Source: Caloramator fervidus
Lineage (GTDB): Bacteria; Bacillota; Clostridia; Clostridiales; Caloramatoraceae
Length of the DNA stretch: 64,000 nt
Assembly: GCF_900108045.1 (NCBI RefSeq)
Contig: NZ_FNUK01000001.1
Span: 34,300 to 98,299 of the forward strand
Reading direction: 5' to 3'
Positions 8,523 through 17,213 of this stretch are shown one piece after another (within the stretch, counting starts at the first letter, position 1; every line of letters begins with the position of its first letter). A model generated the notes under the pieces. It made no database searches and was not told the DNA's origin. It saw only the letters and a list, made by a program, of their open reading frames with translations. Made by a program: the position numbers and the translations under genes.

Positions 8523-9587
8523 ATGATATATGCGGTTATATTATCCGGTGGATTAGGCCTTAGATTTTGGCCAAAGTCAAGAAAGAATTTACCTAAACAA
8601 TTTTTAAGGGTTCTTGGAGAAAAGACTATGATTGAAAACACTGTTGAAAGAATTTCAAATATAATCCCAAACGATAGGATATGCGTTGTTACAAATAATA
8701 TTTACGTTGACAAGATAAATGAAATATTAAAAATTAAAAGTTCTAACATATTTAAAGAGCCTTTAAATAGAGAGACGGCATCCTGCATAGGTCTTGCAGC
8801 TATTAAACTTTTAAAAAGGGATTTTGAAGCTACTATGGTTGTTTTGCCTTCAGATCATTTTATACAAGGTCAAGAGGAGTTTGAAAAAGCTATAATAAAG
8901 GCAATAGATGTTGCTCAAGATGGAGACTATCTTGTAACCTTTGGAATTACTCCAACAAGGCCAGAGTCGGGATATGGATATATAGAAGTTGGTGATAGCA
9001 TAGAAGAGGGGGTTTATAAGGTAAAGCGCTTTATAGAGAAGCCTAACGTTGATGTTGCGGCTTCTTTAATAGAAAAGGGAAATTTTTTGTGGAATAGCGG
9101 AATGTTTGTATGGAGGGCAGACAGACTTCTTAGGGAGATTAAAAAGTATCTTCCAGATCTTTATAAGAACCTTATGAGAATCTATGAATATATAGGAACT
9201 CCTGATGAGGAAAGAGTTATTAGAGAAGAGTATGAAAAGATAGATGGAATTTCAATAGATTTTGGAGTTATGCAAAGGACCCATAGGGCAGTTGTAATAC
9301 CAACTAATTTTGTTTGGGATGATATAGGAAGTTTTACATCCCTTGAAAGATTTTTAAATAAAGATGAAAACGGGAATGTAATATCAAATTGTGAAGCAGC
9401 AGTTTTGGATGTTAAAAATACTACGATAATAGGGGAAAAAAGGCTTGTTGCAGCAATAGGAGTTAAGGATATGCTTATTGTTGATACCGATGATGTTGTT
9501 CTTATATGCCCTAAAGATAGAAGCCAAAGTATAAAGGATCTTGTAAAAAAGATTTCGAATGTAGAAGAACTAGAAAGATTTATATAA
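8523..9587 (+). CDS. mannose-1-phosphate guanylyltransferase (GMP family)
   Basis: 354 residues. The N-terminal nucleotidyltransferase signature (SGGLGLRFWPKSRKNLPKQF) and the downstream motifs VLPSDHFI, FIEKP and WNSGMFVW are typical of enzymes making GDP-mannose from mannose 1-phosphate and GTP. It has the short form without the C-terminal isomerase cupin of bifunctional ManC/AlgA. It lies after a polysaccharide synthase operon and before spore-coat glycosyltransferases, so it may supply GDP-mannose for surface glycans. ATG 8523 follows GGGGGGAT. Confidence 0.85.
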   Translation: MIYAVILSGGLGLRFWPKSRKNLPKQFLRVLGEKTMIENTVERISNIIPNDRICVVTNNIYVDKINEILKIKSSNIFKEPLNRETASCIGLAAIKLLKRDFEATMVVLPSDHFIQGQEEFEKAIIKAIDVAQDGDYLVTFGITPTRPESGYGYIEVGDSIEEGVYKVKRFIEKPNVDVAASLIEKGNFLWNSGMFVWRADRLLREIKKYLPDLYKNLMRIYEYIGTPDEERVIREEYEKIDGISIDFGVMQRTHRAVVIPTNFVWDDIGSFTSLERFLNKDENGNVISNCEAAVLDVKNTTIIGEKRLVAAIGVKDMLIVDTDDVVLICPKDRSQSIKDLVKKISNVEELERFI

Positions 9588-9629
9588 TATTTGAATATAA
9601 TATAATAAAAAATTTATAAGGGGCATATT

Positions 9630-9950
9630 ATGGGAGATAATTTAGAAAAAGCAGGCTTTGTTTTAAAATATGATAATTTAAAAAATCTTTTAGAGTGTGA
9701 ATTAACTCCTTTGATGGATATTCTTTTAAAAATTTCATATATATCCGTTAATTTTGCCAATACTGCAAGTATAATAAAGAATATCACTATAAATGAAACC
9801 CATGAAGTGGAGGAATTTTTGGACATAGTTTTTGATATGAGGAAGGTTGCAGACAAACTTGAGGATATAATAGAATATCGTTCTGATATTTTGTTTAAAG
9901 TTATAAAGTCAGGAATTTTTGATGCAAAAAATATTTTAGAAAAAAAATAA
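9630..9950 (+). CDS. hypothetical protein, 106 aa
   Basis: A small, mostly helical, acidic protein with no signal peptide and no motif I recognise. It has a good ribosome site (AAGGGG) before ATG 9630 and ends at a strong bidirectional terminator, so it appears to be a real single gene or the tail of the preceding unit. Function unknown. Confidence 0.6.
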   Translation: MGDNLEKAGFVLKYDNLKNLLECELTPLMDILLKISYISVNFANTASIIKNITINETHEVEEFLDIVFDMRKVADKLEDIIEYRSDILFKVIKSGIFDAKNILEKK

Positions 9951-9990
9951 ACTTATCCCCCGCCTTTATAAGTGGGGGATAAGTTTATAT
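9948..9990. terminator. bidirectional terminator
   Basis: A 14-bp stem, AAACTTATCCCCC with one further pair at 9948-9961 against 9974-9987, lies between two convergent genes, with A- and T-rich flanks on both sides. Confidence 0.88.
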
Positions 9991-11084
9991 ATGTCTAGAG
10001 TTTCTTTTGCTGTTTTTTCCCATGAAAAAAATTTACTTCTTTCATATCCTTTATTTGCAATATCCTCCCTAAGCTTATCATTTGAAATAAGCTCTTCAAT
10101 TGAGTTTTTAAGCTTATCTGTATCTTTAGGGTCTATAAGTATAGCTCCGTCTTTAACTATTTCTGGGATTGATGTTACATTTGAAGTTATTACGGCGGTT
10201 TTACAGGACATAGCTTCAAGAGGAGGAAGTCCAAAACCCTCATAAAGGGAAGGATATATAAAAATTAAGCAGGCGTTGTAAAATATAGGAAGCATCTCAT
10301 AGGGGACATATCCTGTAAATATAATCTTTCCTTCTAGATTAAATTTTTGGCACATTTTTTCAAGCTCTTCTTTTTCATCTTTTATCTGACCTACTATAAC
10401 AAGCCTTATATCTTTGGTTAGATTTTTTATCAATTTTGAATAGGCAAGTATTATTGATTTTACGTTTTTTCTTGAGCTAAATCCCCCAAGATAAAGAAGA
10501 AAGTCAAAATCTATGTTATATTTTTTCTTTAATATAAATTTGCATATTTCTTTATCAAGAGGTCTAAAATATTTTTCTGCTGCAAGGTATGTTACTTTTA
10601 TTTTTGATTCATCTACATTAAAAAATCTTATTATATCGTTTTTTGAATAATTTGAAACTGTAATTATTAAATCAGAGTTTTCGATTATGCTTGGCATTTG
10701 GGATAAAAATTTTTTTAAATATCCTTTTCCAACAGTTTCTGGCATAACATAGGGTATAAGATCGTGGATTGTTGTTATCATCTTGCATTTTTTATCTTTA
10801 GGGAAACCTATTCCGTTTTGGGGAAGGTGATATAAATCTATTTTATTTTTTTCAAGGTTTTTAGGTATAAAGTATTCTTCAAAAAATCTATGATGTTTTC
10901 TTGATGTAATGCATACCTTTATGTTGCTTTTTACAATTTTATCATAGTTGTCTCCTTGCCAGTAAAGAAGATATTGGTTTTCGTCATCTAAAAGGGATAT
11001 ATATTTTAGTATATTTTGAATATATGTTCCAATTCCAGTTCCTGAATACCAATTAAAGCCCCTTGCGTCTATAGCAATTTTCAT
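9966..11084 (-). CDS. glycosyltransferase family 4 (CotSA-like)
   Basis: 372 residues with the GT-B fold. The N-terminal donor/acceptor motif SGTGIGTYIQNIL and the C-terminal EGFGLPPLEAM retaining-GT4 motif, with the catalytic EX7E pair, are visible. ATG 11084 follows AGGAGTGAT on the minus strand. A close paralogue is encoded at 14078-15190, and the CotS-like genes between them recall the cotS-cotSA association of Bacillus, so a role in spore coat glycosylation is inferred. The sugar and acceptor are unknown. Confidence 0.82.
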   Translation of the reverse strand: MKIAIDARGFNWYSGTGIGTYIQNILKYISLLDDENQYLLYWQGDNYDKIVKSNIKVCITSRKHHRFFEEYFIPKNLEKNKIDLYHLPQNGIGFPKDKKCKMITTIHDLIPYVMPETVGKGYLKKFLSQMPSIIENSDLIITVSNYSKNDIIRFFNVDESKIKVTYLAAEKYFRPLDKEICKFILKKKYNIDFDFLLYLGGFSSRKNVKSIILAYSKLIKNLTKDIRLVIVGQIKDEKEELEKMCQKFNLEGKIIFTGYVPYEMLPIFYNACLIFIYPSLYEGFGLPPLEAMSCKTAVITSNVTSIPEIVKDGAILIDPKDTDKLKNSIEELISNDKLREDIANKGYERSKFFSWEKTAKETLDIYKLIPHL

Positions 11085-11149
11085 TTTATCACTCCTAAAT
11101 TGATTATATTCTATTTATATTACTTTAATTTCTTTTTTGTGCATATTGA

Positions 11150-11178
11150 TCACACAATTTAAAGATTTACATATTATA
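11150..11178 (+). promoter_or_regulatory. possible sigma-K/sigma-E type promoter for the cotS-like genes
   Basis: CATATTATA (11170-11178) fits the mother-cell sigma -10 pattern CATANNNTA, with an AC-containing -35 region (TCACAC, 11150-11155) upstream at roughly the right distance. It precedes a spore coat gene, which is the expected regulon. Match by eye only. Confidence 0.4.
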
Positions 11179-11205
11179 AATTAGAATGCTTTTAAAAGTG
11201 AGACT

Positions 11206-12210
11206 ATGAGGGAATTAATTAGTTTAATTGAAAATAAATATAATATTAAAGTTTTAAACATAGAAAAGCACAAAAATGTTTACAAAATATATTCAGATAA
11301 AAATTACTGTCTTAAAGTTTCAAGATATCAAAGGGAGGAGTTTGAATTTATTTTAGCTTGTATAAATCACCTTTTAAAAAAGGGATTTAAAAATGTTCTA
11401 CCTATTATTAAAACTTGTGATGGTGAGGATTTTATAGAACTTAATGATTCCTTTGCTTTTTTAACGGATTGGGTTGAATCAAGGCATTTAGATTTTAAAA
11501 ATCCTGTTGAACTTAAAATGGCGGTTGAAACTTTAGCAAATCTTCATCTAGCCTCTAGAAATTTTCAATATAAAAAAGTAAAGGGACGAAATCTTTATGG
11601 AAAATGGATAGATAAGTTTGAAAAAAGATTAAATCAACTTTTGATATTTAAATCAATTATAGTTTCAAAGGATGAAAAAACAGAATTTGATAAAGTATAT
11701 TTAAAGCACATAGATATTCATTATAAGCAAGGTTTAGATTCTATTAAAAAGCTTAAGCAATCAAGATACTTTGAGATAGTTGAAAAGCATAAAAGATTAA
11801 ATGAATTTTGTCATCACGATAGCGCAAATCACAATTTTTTAGTAGATGATCTTTTAAACGTATATTTAATAGACTTTGACTATTGTGTTTTAGATTCTCA
11901 TCTTCATGATTTAGCCAGCATAATCATAAGAAGTTTAAGATATGGAAATTGGAGTATAGATACTTTAAAGTATATACTTTCGATTTATTCAAGAATTATT
12001 CCTATAGAAGATCAAGAAGTTTACCTTATATACTGCTTTATGGAATTTCCACAGGATTTTTGGCAGGTAGGGCTTCAGTATTATGTAGAAAATCAGCCTT
12101 GGGAGGAAGATGTTTTTCTAAAAAGGCTTTTTAGGGTTACGGAGGATCATAAAGAAAGGTTTAATTTTTTAGATGAGTTTTATAAAGAATTAGGGGTGGG
12201 GTTATGTTAA
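11206..12210 (+). CDS. CotS-family spore coat protein (kinase-like fold)
   Basis: 334 residues of the CotS/YsxE/YutH group, which share the aminoglycoside-phosphotransferase fold. The catalytic-loop motif reads FCHHDSANHN and the metal motif LIDFDYC, so the key Asp residues are kept. Bacillus and Clostridium relatives are spore coat components; CotH-type kinases phosphorylate coat proteins, but activity of CotS is not established. The start ATG 11206 has a modest ribosome site. The stop overlaps the start of the next gene by 7 bases, indicating translational coupling. Confidence 0.82.
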   Translation: MRELISLIENKYNIKVLNIEKHKNVYKIYSDKNYCLKVSRYQREEFEFILACINHLLKKGFKNVLPIIKTCDGEDFIELNDSFAFLTDWVESRHLDFKNPVELKMAVETLANLHLASRNFQYKKVKGRNLYGKWIDKFEKRLNQLLIFKSIIVSKDEKTEFDKVYLKHIDIHYKQGLDSIKKLKQSRYFEIVEKHKRLNEFCHHDSANHNFLVDDLLNVYLIDFDYCVLDSHLHDLASIIIRSLRYGNWSIDTLKYILSIYSRIIPIEDQEVYLIYCFMEFPQDFWQVGLQYYVENQPWEEDVFLKRLFRVTEDHKERFNFLDEFYKELGVGLC

Positions 12211-13052
12211 AGGAAATTGATTGTAAAGAATGGAAGGTAGTTTATGCAAAATATCTTCAGGATTATTTGTATCAAAGAGGTTTTAGAAAAGTTATTGAAA
12301 TAAAGTATAACAAAGAAGGAAAGCTTTATACTATAAAGCAAAATAAACTTTTTATACAAATTGAAAAAATAGATGGAAAACCTTTGGGGCTTTATAATGA
12401 TAAAAACATAAAGGAATTTGTAAGGGTTTTAGCTGAGTTTCATAATGCTTCTGAAGGTTTTTCAAAGCCCCCTGGGGTTAAGATGAATGTAAAATGGGGA
12501 AAAACTTTAGAAAAGTATAAGAAACTTGTTAAAAGTCTCGAAAAATTTAAAGATATTATAAAGGACAAAAAAGATTTAACTGAATTTGAAAAGACTGTAG
12601 AACCTTATGTTGACAGTCTTTTGAAAAGAAGTAAGGATATAATGAAGATTTTCAGAAGCATAAATTATCTTATGGCCCTTGAAGATAGCATGAAAAGAAA
12701 AGAAATATGTTTAAATAAAATATCAAAAAATACAGCTTTAAAAACTAAAAGAGGAATAATTATCATAGATATATTTAATTCAGGATATAACATGATAGAG
12801 GAGGATATTGCAAAGCTTGTAAAAAAGGTAATAGAAAAAACAGGCAAAAAGGATATGTTTGATGTTATAATATCTGAATATAATAAAGTAAGGCCTTTAA
12901 GTCAAAGTTCTGTTGAATATATAAAAGCTCATGTATCTTTTCCTTATGATACACTAAAAATTATTTCAAAATATCTAAAGGGTGAAGAAGTTGATTTAAA
13001 GAAGCTTAAAAAGGCTGTCTATAAAGATGATATATGTAATTTGGGGGTGTAA
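12204..13052 (+). CDS. degenerate CotS-like protein (pseudokinase)
   Basis: 282 residues, shorter than its neighbours (326-335) and clearly related through the FVRVLAEFHNAS region and the C-terminal helices. The catalytic loop is lost: where the neighbours have CHHD..HN and DFD it has CLNK..KN and DIF. The ATP-binding N-terminal lobe is also reduced. It therefore probably has no kinase activity and may act as a structural or regulatory partner. ATG 12204 overlaps the previous stop, and GGGGTGGGG precedes it. Confidence 0.75.
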   Translation: MLKEIDCKEWKVVYAKYLQDYLYQRGFRKVIEIKYNKEGKLYTIKQNKLFIQIEKIDGKPLGLYNDKNIKEFVRVLAEFHNASEGFSKPPGVKMNVKWGKTLEKYKKLVKSLEKFKDIIKDKKDLTEFEKTVEPYVDSLLKRSKDIMKIFRSINYLMALEDSMKRKEICLNKISKNTALKTKRGIIIIDIFNSGYNMIEEDIAKLVKKVIEKTGKKDMFDVIISEYNKVRPLSQSSVEYIKAHVSFPYDTLKIISKYLKGEEVDLKKLKKAVYKDDICNLGV

Positions 13053-13064
13053 GGGGTGGACTTT

Positions 13065-14063
13065 ATGTCCAAAGATAGAAGAGAGCTTTCCTGCTTTTAC
13101 CTTGATGATAAATTGTTTGATGCTTTTAATTTAAAGGTTTCCGAGGCTGTTCCTGTAAGATCTGTTTTTATTCTTGAAACGGATAAAGGGGTTAAGATAT
13201 TAAAAAGGGTAAAATATGATATAGAAGATCTTATGTTTATATATAATTCATTAAATAAAATAAGAGAAAATTATGCTTATGTTGTAAACTTTAGACTTAC
13301 AAAAGATGAAAAACCTTATTTGATTTATAATGATGAAGTTTATGTAGTTTTAGATTGCATTAATGCAAGGGAAGCCTTATTTGAAAATCCTTTGGACTTG
13401 AAAAAGGTTTCAATTAACCTTGCAAGATTTCATAAAGCAGGAGAAAATATAGAAAGTTATGAAAGAAGAAATTTAAAAGGTAAGATGATAGAAAGGTTAG
13501 CTTTAAGAATAAAAAATTTAGAAAAATTTAAAGACATTGCAGATATGCATGTTAATAAAACAAGATTTGATGAGATTTTTCTACAAAATGTGGATTATTA
13601 TATTGAAAAAATAAAGGAAGCTGTGGATTTTCTTGAAAGGGCAGATTATAAGAATTTAAAAGATTGTGTTTTTTGCCATCATGACCTTGCTCATCATAAT
13701 GTTATGATAGATGAACAAGATAATGTATATTTTGTGGATTTTGACTTTTGTATTTTAGATTCAAGAATTCATGATCTTGCAAATATTATAAACAAAGCTT
13801 TAAAGGACAATAATTTTACCGTTGATACAGCAAACATTATTTTAGATAATTATTGTAAAGAATACAAACTTTCTAAACACGAGATAAACATATTATATGG
13901 GCTTTTGCTTTTCCCTAAAGATTTTTACGATATATCAAGGGATTATTATTTCAAAACCAAACTTTGGGATGAGGAAGAATATCTAGATAAGCTTATAAGA
14001 AAAGCAGGGTATAAAGAGGATATAGACAAGTTTTTAAAGGATTTTAAAAAGATATGGTTATAG
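13065..14063 (+). CDS. CotS-family spore coat protein (kinase-like fold)
   Basis: A CotS-like protein of 332 residues with an intact motif set: FCHHDLAHHN and FVDFDFC, plus the conserved NLARFHKAG helix. ATG 13065 is preferred over GTG 13056 because AAGGGG at 13051-13056 is spaced for the ATG. It is the third of three tandem CotS-like genes and ends in a terminator shared with a convergent glycosyltransferase gene. A spore coat assembly role is inferred from family and context. Confidence 0.8.
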   Translation: MSKDRRELSCFYLDDKLFDAFNLKVSEAVPVRSVFILETDKGVKILKRVKYDIEDLMFIYNSLNKIRENYAYVVNFRLTKDEKPYLIYNDEVYVVLDCINAREALFENPLDLKKVSINLARFHKAGENIESYERRNLKGKMIERLALRIKNLEKFKDIADMHVNKTRFDEIFLQNVDYYIEKIKEAVDFLERADYKNLKDCVFCHHDLAHHNVMIDEQDNVYFVDFDFCILDSRIHDLANIINKALKDNNFTVDTANIILDNYCKEYKLSKHEINILYGLLLFPKDFYDISRDYYFKTKLWDEEEYLDKLIRKAGYKEDIDKFLKDFKKIWL

Positions 14064-14088
14064 GTCCCTATTGGGACCTAATTTTTTA
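14061..14088. terminator. bidirectional terminator
   Basis: TAGGTCCC (14061-14068) pairs with GGGACCTA (14073-14080) and is followed by ATTTTTT. It separates the convergent coat gene and glycosyltransferase gene. Confidence 0.85.
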
Positions 14089-15190
14089 AAAGTTTATATA
14101 TCATAATAGTTTCTATTGCCGTTTTTCTCCATGAATAGTAAGAGCTTCTTAAAAGGCCTTTTAGTTTAAGATTTTCGTAAAGTTTTTTATCTTCGATAAG
14201 CATAAGCATTTTTTCTGAGATATCATAGGGGTTTTTAGGATCTATATATAAAGCATCTTCCTTTAATATCTCAGGTATTGATGTAGAAAAGGATGCTATA
14301 ACTGGAGTTCCACAGGCCATAGCTTCAAGAGGAGGCAGACCAAATCCTTCATAAAAGGATGGATACACAAGCATGTAGGCGGCATTGTAAAATAAAGGTA
14401 AATCCTCAACTTCAATAAATCCAGGGAATAATACATCGTTTTTAAGGCCTAAGTTGTATGCAAGGTCTCTATAATCATAGTAAGAACGCCCTTTTTTTCC
14501 AAGTATCACAAGTTTGAAGTTTCCTATTTTATTTTTAATAATGCTAAAGGCTTGTATTAGTCCTTTTATGTTTTTTCTTGGGCTAAATCCCCCAACATAA
14601 AGTATAAAGTCATCTTCTATACCATATTTTTCTTTTAATTTAGCTTTACATAAATTTTTATTCATGGGTTTATAAATATCTTCTGCTGCAAGATAAGTTA
14701 CATATATTTTTTCTTCAGGATATCCTAAAGTTTTTGCTATGTCTTTTTTTGAGTATTCTGATACGGTTATTATAGCATCGCACATTGGAACTATTTTTGG
14801 AACTTCTTGAAGATATATTTTAAGATATTGAGGACCTACTGTTTCAGGCATTTTATATGGTATAACATCGTGAAGGGTTATTATGAATTTACAATTTTTT
14901 TCACAAGGAAGTCCGATACCATTTTGAGGAACGTGGTATATTTCAATTCCTGTATCTGTTAATATGTTTGGTATATCGACTTCTTCCCAAAAAGTTTCCT
15001 TGTTGTATTTTTCTATATTTTTTACTTTAAAGTTTTCATCAAGCTCAAAGTCAAGGCTTCCTTCAAGAAAGAGAAGATACTTATTCTCTTTATCTAGAAG
15101 AGATATGTTTTTAATAAGCTGATAGGTATAAGTTCCTATCCCTGTTCCTCTATACCAAACCGCTGCCCTTGAGTCTATACCTATATTCAT
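14078..15190 (-). CDS. glycosyltransferase family 4 (CotSA-like)
   Basis: 370 residues, a clear paralogue of the product of 9966-11084: RGTGIGTYTYQL near the N-terminus, LPLFYNAAYMLVYPSFYEG and GLPPLEAMACGTPVI near the C-terminus. GT4 enzymes transfer sugars from nucleotide-sugars with retention. ATG 15190 on the minus strand follows AAGGTGAT. With the CotS-like genes on both sides it probably glycosylates coat or surface components; the substrate is unknown. The pair may result from an inverted duplication of a glycosyltransferase-CotS unit. Confidence 0.82.
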   Translation of the reverse strand: MNIGIDSRAAVWYRGTGIGTYTYQLIKNISLLDKENKYLLFLEGSLDFELDENFKVKNIEKYNKETFWEEVDIPNILTDTGIEIYHVPQNGIGLPCEKNCKFIITLHDVIPYKMPETVGPQYLKIYLQEVPKIVPMCDAIITVSEYSKKDIAKTLGYPEEKIYVTYLAAEDIYKPMNKNLCKAKLKEKYGIEDDFILYVGGFSPRKNIKGLIQAFSIIKNKIGNFKLVILGKKGRSYYDYRDLAYNLGLKNDVLFPGFIEVEDLPLFYNAAYMLVYPSFYEGFGLPPLEAMACGTPVIASFSTSIPEILKEDALYIDPKNPYDISEKMLMLIEDKKLYENLKLKGLLRSSYYSWRKTAIETIMIYKLLKN

Positions 15191-15299
15191 AAAATCACCT
15201 TTTAAAATGTATACAGTTTATAATATGAAAAAAACTTTTGATTTGTGAATACTCATAAAACAAATTAAGAAAACATAAAAATTATTAGGGGGTGGTAGA

Positions 15300-16280
15300 A
15301 TGGTTAGAGAAACAGAAATTTCAACACAGTTTGGATTTGAAATAAAAGAGCTTATACCTAAAAGAGGAGTATATCTTGCAAAAACTGATAAGGGAAATAA
15401 ATGTTTGAAAAAGGTAAATTATGGGCCTCATAAGTTAATGTATATATATAAAGCTAAAGAGCATATAATAAACAATGGTTTTCCATGGATAGATAAAAAT
15501 GAGTTATCTTTAAATGGAGTGCCGTATGCTTTTGTTAATGATGATATATATGTTGTTACAGAATGGATAGATGGAAGAGAATGTGATTTTAGGGATGAAA
15601 AGGATTTAGAAACTGCAGCAAAGACTTTAGCAAGATTTCATTTATCTGCAAGGAATTTTGTTCCTGAAGATAATCTAAAGGCAAGGAACGATATAGGTAA
15701 ACTTCCTTATACCTTTGAAAAAAGGCTTTCAACTTTAAATAAAATGAGGGATCTTGCAAGGAAGAATAAAAAGAAAACTGAATTTGATATGCTTTATCTT
15801 GAAAACGTTGATTTTTATATAGATCTTGCAAAAAGGGCTATAAAAATTTTGGATCTTGAGGCTTATAATAGGGTGTGTCAAAAGGATTTACAAGATAAGG
15901 TTCTTTGCCACCATGATTTTACTTATCATAATATATTAATAAAGGAAAATGGAGAGGTTTATATAGTAGATTTTGATTATTGCAAGGAAGAAATACAGGT
16001 TTATGATTTATCCACTCTTATGGTAAAGGCGTTAAAGAGGGTGGACTGGGATGTTGAAAAAGGAAGGTTGATAGTTGAAAGCTATAATTTAATAAAGCCT
16101 CTTACAAAGGATGAGATGAATGTTTTAAAGGCCCTTTTAACCTTCCCTCAGAGATTTTGGAGAGTGGCTAATAGGTATTATTATAAAGAGCCAGGCTGGA
16201 ATGAACAAAGCTTTACTAAAAAGATAAAGGAAATATTAGCAGAGAAAGAAAATTATATGAATTTCATAGAAAGTTTTTAA
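15300..16280 (+). CDS. CotS-family spore coat protein (kinase-like fold)
   Basis: 326 residues with intact CotS motifs: LCHHDFTYHN, IVDFDYC and the TLARFHLSARNF helix. ATG 15300 follows GGGGGTGG. It is read divergently from the glycosyltransferase gene at 14078, mirroring the divergent arrangement of the first glycosyltransferase-CotS pair. The following gene is yabG, a coat-processing protease, which supports a role in coat morphogenesis. Confidence 0.82.
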   Translation: MVRETEISTQFGFEIKELIPKRGVYLAKTDKGNKCLKKVNYGPHKLMYIYKAKEHIINNGFPWIDKNELSLNGVPYAFVNDDIYVVTEWIDGRECDFRDEKDLETAAKTLARFHLSARNFVPEDNLKARNDIGKLPYTFEKRLSTLNKMRDLARKNKKKTEFDMLYLENVDFYIDLAKRAIKILDLEAYNRVCQKDLQDKVLCHHDFTYHNILIKENGEVYIVDFDYCKEEIQVYDLSTLMVKALKRVDWDVEKGRLIVESYNLIKPLTKDEMNVLKALLTFPQRFWRVANRYYYKEPGWNEQSFTKKIKEILAEKENYMNFIESF

Positions 16281-16304
16281 TCCGGGATTTCCCGGATTTT
16301 TTTG
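16280..16304 (+). terminator. Rho-independent terminator
   Basis: ATCCGGG (16280-16286) pairs with CCCGGAT (16291-16297) and is followed by a run of T. Confidence 0.88.
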
Positions 16305-16360
16305 TCAATATTTTATTTGACTACATATTATGTAATATAGAAATATCAAAGGATGGTATT

Positions 16361-17203
16361 ATGGAAGAATTAAAGGTGGGGGATGTAGTTGTAAGGAAAT
16401 CTTATGGAAAAGATGTTTATTTTAAAATAACCGAAATAATAAAAGGGGAAGATGGGGAAAATATATACATTTTAAAAGGAATTGAACTTAGAATAATTGC
16501 AGATGCAAAGGGAGAGGATTTAGAAAGGATTGATTTAAATAAAGTTAATGAATATAACGAGATTTTCAACAGAAAAATCAATGCAAGGATTAAAAAGATA
16601 CTTTTAAACAGAAAAGTCCCTATAAAAAAAGATAGGGGCGAGGATAGTATTTTGGGGAGAGCAGGCAAGGTTTTGCATATAGATGGAGATGAGGAGTATT
16701 TAAATATTTGTTTAAAGGGATATAAAAAACTTGGCATAAATGTTGTTGGAAAATTTGTAAAAGAGGAGGACCAGCCTGGTGTTGTCATAGATTTTTTAAG
16801 GGAGGTAAGGCCTGATATTTTAGTTCTTACAGGGCACGATGGTATAATAAAAGGAAAAGATATAAAGGATTTAAACAGCTACAGAAACTCAAGGTATTTT
16901 ATAGAAGCTGTAAAAAGAGCAAGGGAATATGAGCCTTCCTTTGATGATTTAGTTATATTTGCAGGAGCCTGTCAATCCTTTTATGAGGCTTTAATAGATG
17001 CTGGAGCAAATTTTGCAAGTTCTCCATCAAGGGTTTTAATACACGCTTTAGATCCTGTTTTTATTTGTGAAAAAATAGCCTTTTCAAGCATAACTAAGTT
17101 TTTATCTCCTTCAGAGGTTTTAAAAAGCACTATAACAGGAGATAAAGGAATAGGAGGATTGGAAACAAGGGGGAAGTTTAGGGAAACTTCCCATAAAATT
17201 TAG
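16361..17203 (+). CDS. yabG: sporulation-specific protease YabG
   Basis: 280 residues matching the YabG family over its whole length, including the N-terminal KVGDVVVRKSYGKDV and the central VLTGHDG and IFAGACQSFYEALIDAGANF regions. In Bacillus YabG is made in the mother cell and trims coat proteins during maturation; in Clostridioides difficile it also processes proteins needed for germination. The start ATG 16361 follows AAGGATGG. The next gene begins 10 bases downstream, so the two are co-transcribed. Confidence 0.9.
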   Translation: MEELKVGDVVVRKSYGKDVYFKITEIIKGEDGENIYILKGIELRIIADAKGEDLERIDLNKVNEYNEIFNRKINARIKKILLNRKVPIKKDRGEDSILGRAGKVLHIDGDEEYLNICLKGYKKLGINVVGKFVKEEDQPGVVIDFLREVRPDILVLTGHDGIIKGKDIKDLNSYRNSRYFIEAVKRAREYEPSFDDLVIFAGACQSFYEALIDAGANFASSPSRVLIHALDPVFICEKIAFSSITKFLSPSEVLKSTITGDKGIGGLETRGKFRETSHKI

Positions 17204-17213
17204 AGGTGATGTT

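Noticed and set aside
16417..16788. 123-codon minus-strand open frame inside yabG
   Set aside because: It is wholly antisense to yabG, with no ribosome site and a biased Ser/Phe/Leu composition.
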